A stretch of 26,174 nucleotides of DNA, taken from NCBI GenBank assembly GCA_043820045.1, contig JBDREF010000364.1:1-26174 (forward strand), read 5' to 3'. A program made the position numbers and the translations under genes. Below are positions 14,992-20,518 of the stretch, piece by piece. The notes beneath the pieces were generated by a model. The model did not search any database, was not told where the DNA came from, and was given only the letters and a program-made list of their open reading frames with translations. Each line of letters begins with the position of its first letter. The first letter of the stretch is position 1. This DNA comes from JBDREF01 sp043820045 (lineage in GTDB: Bacteria > Planctomycetota > Phycisphaerae > Sedimentisphaerales > Anaerobacaceae).

Positions 14992-15020
14992 AAAAAAGGC
15001 CCTGCCGTCCGGCAGAGCCC
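14992..15020 (-). terminator. Rho-independent terminator of the cold-shock gene
   Basis: On the minus strand GGCTCTGCC (15019-15011) pairs with GGCAGGGCC (15006-14998), a 9-bp stem with one G-U pair and loop GGAC, followed by six Ts (14997-14992). It sits 37 bases after the csp stop and is the clearest terminator in the window. Confidence 0.85.
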
Positions 15021-15056
15021 GATGTTTTCATTGTCCTGACAGACTGTGAATCCGGA

Positions 15057-15260
15057 TCAGCAGGGACGGACATTGGTTGCCTCAGGACCCTTCTTGCCCT
15101 GGCCAACTTCGTACTCGACCGCCTGCCCGTCGTACAGAGACCGGAACCCTTCGGCCGCAATGTTCGAGTGATGGATAAACAAATCTTCTCCGCCGTCGTC
15201 CGGGACTATAAAACCGAAGCCCTTCCTCTCATTGAACCATTTTACTTTGCCTTTATCCAC
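15057..15260 (-). CDS. cold-shock protein (CspA family)
   Basis: A 67-residue single cold-shock domain. It has GKVKWFNERKGFGFIVPDDG at 4-23 (RNP1 KGFGFI) and DLFIHHS at 26-32 (RNP2), and ends ATNVRPC. It binds single-stranded RNA/DNA and melts RNA structure. The GTG start at 15260 gives the normal CspA length, and AAAGGAGAA lies five bases upstream; the longer frame to 15299 is not needed. It has its own promoter (15364-15391), a leader of about 97 bases with a perfect 7-bp stem, and a terminator, so it is a single-gene unit. Confidence 0.95.
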   Translation of the reverse strand: MDKGKVKWFNERKGFGFIVPDDGGEDLFIHHSNIAAEGFRSLYDGQAVEYEVGQGKKGPEATNVRPC

Positions 15261-15300
15261 AATGTTCTCCTTTGGCCGTTCGCAAGCCAGACATAACAAC

Positions 15301-15335
15301 TCCCTCGCTTTCTATCAGGGGTAAACTCCGAGGGA
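15301..15335 (-). promoter_or_regulatory. structured 5' leader of the cold-shock mRNA
   Basis: TCCCTCG (15301-15307) and CGAGGGA (15329-15335) form a perfect 7-bp stem with a 21-base loop inside the leader, 40 bases before the start codon. Long structured leaders that refold with temperature are known for cspA mRNAs; whether this one does so is inference. Confidence 0.5.
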
Positions 15336-15363
15336 CAGAAGAATACACCTTGACGCAACCGCG

Positions 15364-15391
15364 ATAGTACTGAAAAACGACAAGTTGTCAA
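15364..15391 (-). promoter_or_regulatory. sigma-70-type promoter of the cold-shock gene
   Basis: On the minus strand a perfect TTGACA (15391-15386) and TACTAT (15369-15364) are separated by 16 bases. AT-rich sequence (15392-15410) lies just upstream. The start would be near 15357, about 97 bases from the GTG. Confidence 0.62.
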
Positions 15392-15481
15392 GAAAATAAG
15401 ATAATTTGAGCACGCAGAACCCCGATTCTCGCTGTCCGGTCAGTGCATGCACGTACTATGGGCCAGGATGCTTCGCGTGTT

Positions 15482-15536
15482 CCCGCTTACCACTGTCCGA
15501 CGAGTCCCGTCAGATGGGAAAAAACAGATAAGCGGG
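15482..15536. repeat. compound inverted repeat after the SAP-like gene
   Basis: CCCGCTTA (15482-15489) pairs with TAAGCGGG (15529-15536). Inside it CTGT (15493-15496) pairs with ACAG (15524-15527), and inside that GACG (15499-15502) pairs with CGTC (15508-15511). It begins two bases after the SAP-like stop codon on the minus strand and upstream of the csp promoter. There is no T-run for a standard terminator. Confidence 0.55.
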
Positions 15537-15538
15537 TC

Positions 15539-15757
15539 CTACGAAACTATTTTCAGACAATCTTTCATGAAGCAGCAGTCGGTGTAAGGGCACCGACCAC
15601 CTGATCTTCCGTAACACGGCGTGCAGCCTTCTGCAACCTGGATGGCGTGGATAAGCTCCGTTTTCTGCATCTTTCCGGGTGTCAAGCCCAGTGCCATCGC
15701 TTTCGTTCTTATTTCGGGCATATTCACACGTTTTGTTGCCCTGTTAGTCGCAGGCAT
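15539..15757 (-). CDS. small SAP/Rho-N-like protein with Cys-rich tail
   Basis: A 72-residue protein. Residues 13-41 (MPEIRTKAMALGLTPGKMQK then ELIHAIQ) have the SAP or Rho N-terminal helix-extended loop-helix pattern of small nucleic-acid-binding modules. The tail carries six cysteines (45, 48, 56, 61, 62, 67) in C-x-x-C...CPYTDCCFMKDC, which could hold zinc or an iron-sulfur cluster. To my recollection, similar small proteins with CPYTDCCFMKDC exist in anaerobic bacteria without a known role. ATG start with AAAGGAGAT seven bases upstream. It is probably expressed from its own promoter at 15880-15907, with a leader of about 115 bases holding a strong stem-loop. Confidence 0.82.
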   Translation of the reverse strand: MPATNRATKRVNMPEIRTKAMALGLTPGKMQKTELIHAIQVAEGCTPCYGRSGGRCPYTDCCFMKDCLKIVS

Positions 15758-15825
15758 TCTTGTATCTCCTTTATCCGCCGCAAATGGTTCTCGGCGACAT
15801 TCACTTTGTCCAGACGTTTCTCATG

Positions 15826-15870
15826 GCATTGCCTGTTGCCACGCTGATTTACCGGCGATTCAGGCAATGC
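15826..15870 (-). promoter_or_regulatory. 10-bp leader stem-loop of the SAP-like gene
   Basis: GCATTGCCTG (15826-15835) and CAGGCAATGC (15861-15870) are perfect reverse complements around 25 bases that include a GCC/GGC pair. If transcription starts near 15873 the stem occupies the first bases of the mRNA. No T-run follows, so an operator or mRNA-stabilising 5' structure is likelier than a terminator. Confidence 0.55.
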
Positions 15871-15879
15871 TTCCGACTA

Positions 15880-15907
15880 ACTATATTTTCGATTATTTTG
15901 GCAACAA
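15880..15907 (-). promoter_or_regulatory. candidate promoter of the SAP-like gene
   Basis: On the minus strand TTGTTG (15907-15902) and TATAGT (15885-15880) are 16 bases apart. The -10 is good (5/6), the -35 weak (3/6). The weak -35 is backed by phased A/T-tracts immediately upstream. Confidence 0.42.
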
Positions 15908-15909
15908 GC

Positions 15910-15961
15910 TCCAAAAAAAGTGCCATTTTTTGGAATTTTTCGTAAATTTCTGTCTGTTTTT
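15910..15961. other. phased A/T-tracts (likely curved DNA) with a 9-bp inverted repeat
   Basis: T-tracts are centred near 15928, 15938, 15948 and 15959, about 10-11 bp apart, with an A7 tract at 15913-15919. In-phase tracts of this kind bend DNA. TCCAAAAAA (15910-15918) and TTTTTTGGA (15926-15934) also form a perfect 9-bp inverted repeat around AGTGCCA. Confidence 0.55.
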
Positions 15962-16219
15962 GTGTGTTCCCGACTTCCTGGTGGCTCCAGAAGTGGTCGA
16001 AGTCGGCCCTAATCCTCTGGTCCGATGCGGATGCCAATGATCGCCAATCGAACATGACACGGCAGCTTTCCGGCTCGTATGTACAGTTTTTGGGTTGTGC
16101 TTCGGCCGGGAGTAGTGTAGATAATAGTTGCGACGAGGTAACCTTATGTCATGTTTGGACGTCCGGTAAGGAGTAGGATTATAGCTCTGAGAGCATTCTG
16201 AAATGAAAGGGATAAGCCA

Positions 16220-17458
16220 ATGATGAAGATAGGGATGATTGGGGCCGGTTTCGTAGCCGGGTTCCACGAAAGATCGCTCTGTTCGGTTCGCGGTGTCGAG
16301 TTGGCCGGAGTTTATGCTCCCGTCGGCGCCGATGCCCTCGCCAAACGCGCCAGGCAGGACGGACTGGGCAATACCAAGGTCCACGAGAGCATTGCTGACC
16401 TCTGCAAAGCTGTTGACGTCGTTTGCATTTTTGCCCCGAATTTTGTCCGCGTCGATATCATGCGCAGCATAGCCAAAGCGGTCGAGAATGGGGCCGAAAT
16501 CAAGGGAATCATATGTGAGAAGCCGCTGGCCCGAAACCTCCAGGAAGCCGACGTACTTGTAAGAATGGCCAAGGCGCTCCATGTCCCCACTGCTTACTTC
16601 GAGAACCAGCTTCACATGCCCTCGGTCGTCGAAGCCCGCCGGCAGCTCGCAGCGGTAGAGCGGAGCATGGGCTCCGTGCACCTGTCGCGCAGTGCCGAGG
16701 AGCACGGCGGACCGCACGAGCCGTGGTTCTGGGACCCGACAAGGCAGGGGGGCGGAGTATGTTGCGACATGGGCTGCCACAGTATAGCAGTCGGAATGTA
16801 CACGCTGACGCCGAGCGGCAAACCGCCGGACTATCTCACGCCCGTTTCGGTTACCGCCAACATGGAGCTGCTCAAATGGGGCAAAGATCCCTGGATCAGC
16901 CAGCTCAAGAAAAGGGGCGTGGATTACGCAACCTCGCCGGCTGAAGATTACTCGAATGTCACCATCCAGTTCAGGGACCCCGAGACCGGGATTCGCAGTA
17001 TAGCACAAGCCACAAATTCCTGGATGTATGACGCGCCGGGCCTTCGGCTGCTCATGGAAGCGTTCGGACCCGGCTATTCTTATACTGTCAATTCCCTTGA
17101 GTCTCCTGTAGGTCTGTTCATCAGCGACGCCGCAGCGACGGCCGTTGCGGATAGCGAGCTTGCCCTTGAGAAGGCCCAGGCGACGCGAGGGGCGCTCGTC
17201 CTTCAGCCGAACGAGCCTGACCTGTACGGCTATGTAAGCGAGTGGAGGGATGCAATCTCGGCGTTTGAGCAGGGCAAAGACGCCATGCTCAATCTGGAGT
17301 ACGGCCGGCTGGTGACGATGCTGGTTATGGCCGCCTACATGTCCCACGAGAAGAAGCAGACGATAGACCTGACCGATTCGGAAGTGCTGGAGGCACTGGA
17401 GAACTACGTCCCCATGATTCAGCAGGGCAAGGGGGCGCAAGTCCTTTTTGGCGTTTGA
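16220..17458 (+). CDS. Gfo/Idh/MocA family NAD(P)-dependent oxidoreductase
   Basis: A 412-residue protein. The N-terminal Rossmann domain starts KIGMIGAGFVAGFHERSL (G-x-G-x-x-A at about 8-13), with CEKPLARNLQEAD as the family's EKP motif (about residues 99-111). The C-terminal domain holds GGGVCCDMGCHSIAVG (about 177-192), the position of the catalytic D-x-x-x-H. Cytoplasmic; there is no Tat signal, unlike many planctomycete relatives. Such enzymes oxidise or reduce sugars, inositols or related polyols; the substrate is unknown. The first ATG of two in tandem is used, with AAGGGAT upstream. A small coiled-coil membrane protein gene follows after 51 bp. Confidence 0.9.
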   Translation: MMKIGMIGAGFVAGFHERSLCSVRGVELAGVYAPVGADALAKRARQDGLGNTKVHESIADLCKAVDVVCIFAPNFVRVDIMRSIAKAVENGAEIKGIICEKPLARNLQEADVLVRMAKALHVPTAYFENQLHMPSVVEARRQLAAVERSMGSVHLSRSAEEHGGPHEPWFWDPTRQGGGVCCDMGCHSIAVGMYTLTPSGKPPDYLTPVSVTANMELLKWGKDPWISQLKKRGVDYATSPAEDYSNVTIQFRDPETGIRSIAQATNSWMYDAPGLRLLMEAFGPGYSYTVNSLESPVGLFISDAAATAVADSELALEKAQATRGALVLQPNEPDLYGYVSEWRDAISAFEQGKDAMLNLEYGRLVTMLVMAAYMSHEKKQTIDLTDSEVLEALENYVPMIQQGKGAQVLFGV

Positions 17459-17509
17459 GAGACTAATGCTCCCTTTAAGCGGGAAACAGATCTGTATAGG
17501 AGATATGAG

Positions 17510-17926
17510 ATGAAGCGATATGTTCTTGGCATTGTGCTTGTGAGTATGCTTGTTCCGGTGGCTGCATTCTGCCGCGACTTTGGGCGGGAGGATGCCGAAC
17601 ACGAGATGGCGCTGCGCGACAGGGATATGGAATTTCAGCAGCACCAGGCGGAAATGGACATGGAGCGAGAGATGCAAAAGCTCGAGCTTGAGGAACGAAG
17701 GTTCAAGCTGGAGCGTGCACGGGAAGGACACAAGGAAAAGGTGCATCCGTTGCTGCTGCTGGTTGTGGTCATCCACATTCTCGTCGCGGTCTGGGTTCAC
17801 ATGGATATACGCCAATTGAACCGCGGCTCGGGTATATGGGTAGTCATTGCACTTCTCGCCGGTCTGTTCGGGGCGCTGGTTTACGCCGTCGTTCGCCTCG
17901 GCGACGGTCGGCCGGCGAAATCCTGA
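17510..17926 (+). CDS. membrane protein with signal peptide and coiled coil, unknown function
   Basis: A 138-residue protein. It has a Sec-type signal or anchor (MKRYVLGIVLVSMLVPVAAFC), then a highly charged Glu/Met/Arg-rich coiled coil (about 26-76). Two hydrophobic helices follow (about 80-97 and 107-128), separated by VHMDIRQLNRGSG. This resembles the 'MDIxxLNxGSGxWxxxxLLxGLxGxxxYxxVR' pattern of small membrane proteins that often carry a short regulatory domain, but I cannot name a family. AGGAGAT lies close before the ATG. It is probably cotranscribed with the oxidoreductase gene and is convergent with the next gene. Confidence 0.72.
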   Translation: MKRYVLGIVLVSMLVPVAAFCRDFGREDAEHEMALRDRDMEFQQHQAEMDMEREMQKLELEERRFKLERAREGHKEKVHPLLLLVVVIHILVAVWVHMDIRQLNRGSGIWVVIALLAGLFGALVYAVVRLGDGRPAKS

Positions 17927-18032
17927 TTTGACAATCTCGCAACAGCTTTCAGTTGATTGTGCGGCAAACCTGCCCAAGTGGCGCAGCCTGGGGGGCGAAT
18001 TCCCTCGCTCGGCTTGGGTGGTTTCTGTCCGG

Positions 18033-18398
18033 CTATGTCTTCTTCCGTGCCGGCTTGGGGGGCCGGACGAGCACACAAAACATCCACAGTATGAACAAAG
18101 GAATCACGATTGGCAGCAGGAACGGAAAGGCCACCGCAGCCAGGACCAGGCCGACCAGGGCAAAAACGCCCAGAAGCAGCAGTGCCACGCCGGCAAAGAC
18201 AAAGGCCAGAAGAATCGCCACACAAAACAGGGTGACCGTTGCTACGATGAGCCCCCAGACGCCCAAAACTGCATCGAACGGCCCCTCGATCTCCCGGCCG
18301 TTGATTCTAATCGAAACCGCATCCCCCGGCCCGAACACTTGCCATGCCAAAACCCCAATCATAACTATCGCCAAAACAATCGCCAATTTCCTGAGCAT
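18033..18398 (-). CDS. small integral membrane protein, unknown function
   Basis: A 121-residue protein with an N-terminal hydrophobic segment (about 4-22) and a short extracytoplasmic part with INGREIEGPFDAVLG (about 32-46). Two or three long membrane helices (about 47-110) follow, ending in a basic tail (RPPKPARKKT). The composition is Ala/Leu/Val-rich, and no family was recognised. AAGGGA lies before the ATG. It stands alone, convergent with the coiled-coil gene (106-bp gap) and divergent from the PAS gene (279-bp gap, in which I see no gene and only a weak TATATA-like box). Confidence 0.65.
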   Translation of the reverse strand: MLRKLAIVLAIVMIGVLAWQVFGPGDAVSIRINGREIEGPFDAVLGVWGLIVATVTLFCVAILLAFVFAGVALLLLGVFALVGLVLAAVAFPFLLPIVIPLFILWMFCVLVRPPKPARKKT

Positions 18399-18677
18399 CG
18401 CCGGTCCCTTCTAAAGTCTTGCTTCCGGAGGATTACGTGCAGATCCTGTTTCACAAATCTTTTGTCAATCTTACATCAAGGCCGGAAAAAGTCAAGAAGC
18501 CTTCCAAACTGACATTCATTCCAGGGATTGCCGGCGGATTTCAGATTTGCCAATGGAGCTGGTGGGGGGTAGAATGGGTGCCAGTCGAGGTTGCAGCTTC
18601 ATGTGAACATGCATCGCACACGCAAAGTATATATTTATTGCCAAGTGTGGCTTGGGTATTTGACACGGCGGTGAGAT

Positions 18678-19562
18678 ATGAAACCCTATAGCGGTAAGAA
18701 GCCGGAGTCTTTCGCCGGTCGGCAAGGCGCCCATGAGCAGATCGAAGATTGGCAGACCGGATTCCAGGTTCTGTTCGACAATGTCTGCAGCGGGGTGGTC
18801 ATTTACGAGGCAAGAGACGATGGCGAAGATTTTGTCTTTGTGGATTTTAACCGAGCGGCAGAAGAGATCGAACACATCAAGAAGGAAGAGTTGATAGGCA
18901 AGAGCGTCGCAGAGGTCTTCCCCGGAGTCAGGCAGTTCGGCCTGTTTGATGTCTTTCGCAGGGTTTACAAGACAGGCAAACCGGAACACCACCCCATCTC
19001 AGTTTACAAAGACCAGAGAATAGCGGGCTGGCGGGAGAACTATGTTTATCGATTGCCATCGGGCCGGATTGTCGCCGTTTATGACGATGTTAGCGCGCGC
19101 AAGCGCACAGAGTTGGTAGCTCGAATGACCGACCAGTGCTTTCGTGCAATCGCGGACTACACCTATGACTGGGAGGTCTGGGTCGGCCCTACCGGCCGGC
19201 TTCTGTGGACGAACCCCGCCGCGACACGTGTGACCGGCTACGGCATAAAAGAGCTGATGTCGATGCCGGATTACCCGAGGTCGATTGTTCACGAGCAGGA
19301 ACGCGACCGAATGGACAAGGCCTTTCGCTCGGCCGTCGAAGGCAGTACGGGCAACGATGTCCAGTTCAGAATCGTTCGCAAGGATGGCCGCATCATCTGG
19401 GTGGAAATGTCATGGCAATCGATATATGACGACCAAGGCGATTCGCTCGGGCACCGCGAGAGCATTCGAGACGTCACGGGGCGTAAAGAGACCGAAGAGG
19501 CCCTGCGCCAAAGCCGAGAAAGGCACGAACGGGGGGCCGGGAACCGCGAGGCCGCTGAATAA
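18678..19562 (+). CDS. PAS-domain protein without output domain
   Basis: A 294-residue cytoplasmic protein with two PAS domains. The first (about 25-145) contains LFDNVCSGVVIYEA and VFVDFNRAAEEIE. The second (about 150-270) contains WVGPTGRLLWTNPAATRVTGY and ends with the PAC-type VEMSWQSIYDDQGDSLGHRESIRDVTGRK. A short coiled tail (EEALRQSRERHER) then stops abruptly. Normally this tail leads into a histidine kinase, GGDEF or another output domain, and none is present. A run of six Gs at 19531-19536 sits in the tail, but no output-like sequence is found in other frames before yebC. It may act as a sensor that binds a partner, or be a truncated kinase. GGTGAG precedes the ATG. Confidence 0.8.
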   Translation: MKPYSGKKPESFAGRQGAHEQIEDWQTGFQVLFDNVCSGVVIYEARDDGEDFVFVDFNRAAEEIEHIKKEELIGKSVAEVFPGVRQFGLFDVFRRVYKTGKPEHHPISVYKDQRIAGWRENYVYRLPSGRIVAVYDDVSARKRTELVARMTDQCFRAIADYTYDWEVWVGPTGRLLWTNPAATRVTGYGIKELMSMPDYPRSIVHEQERDRMDKAFRSAVEGSTGNDVQFRIVRKDGRIIWVEMSWQSIYDDQGDSLGHRESIRDVTGRKETEEALRQSRERHERGAGNREAAE

Positions 19563-19624
19563 AGTTTGGGGGGCCAATCCTGTCAAAATCCAAATTTTTT
19601 GTGCCGGCGGTGCGGCAAAAAAGA

Positions 19625-19652
19625 TTACCTCAAGAGAGAAATAGCGTATAAT
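19625..19652 (+). promoter_or_regulatory. sigma-70-type promoter of yebC
   Basis: A perfect TATAAT (19647-19652) lies 16 bases after TTACCT (19625-19630, 3/6 match). An AT-rich tract (about 19588-19600) is further upstream. The predicted start near 19659 leaves about 55 bases to the ATG. Confidence 0.5.
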
Positions 19653-19713
19653 ACTGGTTTGTTGGTTCATAACCTATGGTTTCTCGGTTGACAGTATTAG
19701 TGTAGGAGCAGGT

Positions 19714-20463
19714 ATGTCAGGCCATTCACACTGGGCGGGAATAAAGTACAAGAAAGCGGCTTTGGACGCAAAACGCGGCAAGGTTTGGAGTAAAGTCGCT
19801 CGGATGATCATCGTGGCAGCCAAGCAGGGGGGCGGGGACCCGGCTGCCAACCTGACCCTGCGATATGCGATCGACAAGGCCAAGGCGGCGAATATGCCGA
19901 AGGACACGATCGAGAAGGCGATCAAGAAGGGGACCGGCGAACTGGAAGGCTCCAATTTCGAGGAAGTGCTTTATGAGGGCTATGGACCGAACGGGGTAGC
20001 TGTAATGGTCGAGGCGCTGACCGACAATCGCAACCGGACCGGGCCGGAGATCAAGAGACTTTTCGAAAGGCACGGGGGCTCGTTGGGGACGAGCGGTTGC
20101 GTTAACTGGATGTTCGCAAAGAAGGGCCTCATCACGGTCAATATCGCCAACGCCGCCGAAGAGCAGCTTCTGGAGATTGCCCTCAATGCCGGCGCGGACG
20201 ATATGCAAAACACGGGCGAAGTTTTTGAAATAACCTGTGAGCCGAGTGCATACGAGGAACTGAGAAAGACCTTAGGGGAGAAGGAAATAACTGTCGAGGT
20301 CGCTGAAATTTCAATGGTCCCTCAGAATACCATCGACGTCAAAGATGAGCACACGGCCAAGAAAATTATTTCGCTGATGGAAGCCTTCGAAGACCATGAT
20401 GACGTTCAAAACACGTACGCGAACTTTGACATACCTGAGGAGATAATGGCTCGTTTTTCGTAG
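19714..20463 (+). CDS. yebC: YebC/PmpR/TACO1 family protein
   Basis: A 249-residue protein, full length for the family. The N-terminus MSGHSHWAGIKYKKAALDAKRGK is diagnostic. GGGDPAANLTLRYAIDKAKAANMPKDTIEKAIKKGTG and YEGYGPNGVAVMVEALTDNRNRT follow as in all members. Older annotation calls these DNA-binding transcriptional regulators. More recent work links bacterial YebC-type proteins, like mitochondrial TACO1, to translation of polyproline stretches on the ribosome. AGGAG precedes the ATG. In many bacteria yebC is next to ruvC; here it is a single unit behind its own promoter, with the convergent ligase gene 55 bp away. Confidence 0.96.
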   Translation: MSGHSHWAGIKYKKAALDAKRGKVWSKVARMIIVAAKQGGGDPAANLTLRYAIDKAKAANMPKDTIEKAIKKGTGELEGSNFEEVLYEGYGPNGVAVMVEALTDNRNRTGPEIKRLFERHGGSLGTSGCVNWMFAKKGLITVNIANAAEEQLLEIALNAGADDMQNTGEVFEITCEPSAYEELRKTLGEKEITVEVAEISMVPQNTIDVKDEHTAKKIISLMEAFEDHDDVQNTYANFDIPEEIMARFS

Positions 20464-20518
20464 CTTGCAGGCGGGCCGGTCGTGCGGACATGGTGGGAAC
20501 CTTGGTTTGCAGCCGAGT

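Larger units (their letters stand above)
15758..16219. other. 462-bp divergent intergenic region with regulatory signals
   Basis: No gene is supported between the SAP-like and oxidoreductase genes. The SAP side holds a leader stem-loop, a promoter and phased T-tracts, listed separately. The oxidoreductase side (about 15990-16219) shows only weak promoter-like hexamers (for example TTGTGC 16095-16100 with TAGATA 16118-16123), plus AAGGGAT close before the ATG. Confidence 0.6.

Noticed and set aside
14406..15296. A 296-codon open frame on the plus strand
   Set aside because: It covers the antisense of the MBL hydrolase and cold-shock genes and runs through a terminator and a promoter on the other strand.
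15495..15528. Possible hammerhead ribozyme (CCGACGAGTCCC...GGGAAAAAACAG)
   Set aside because: The core differs from CTGANGA at a conserved base, the GAAA after stem II is not available once GGG is paired, and only two of three helices can form.
15893..18076. A 727-codon open frame on the minus strand
   Set aside because: It lies antisense to the clearly real Gfo/Idh/MocA oxidoreductase and the coiled-coil gene. Its translation is His/Arg/Pro-rich without domain, membrane or repeat structure, and no ribosome binding site fits. It is a codon-bias shadow.
19563..19644. Frame-shifted continuation of the PAS protein
   Set aside because: The alternative frame downstream encodes no kinase, GGDEF or other output-like sequence, and runs up to the yebC promoter.
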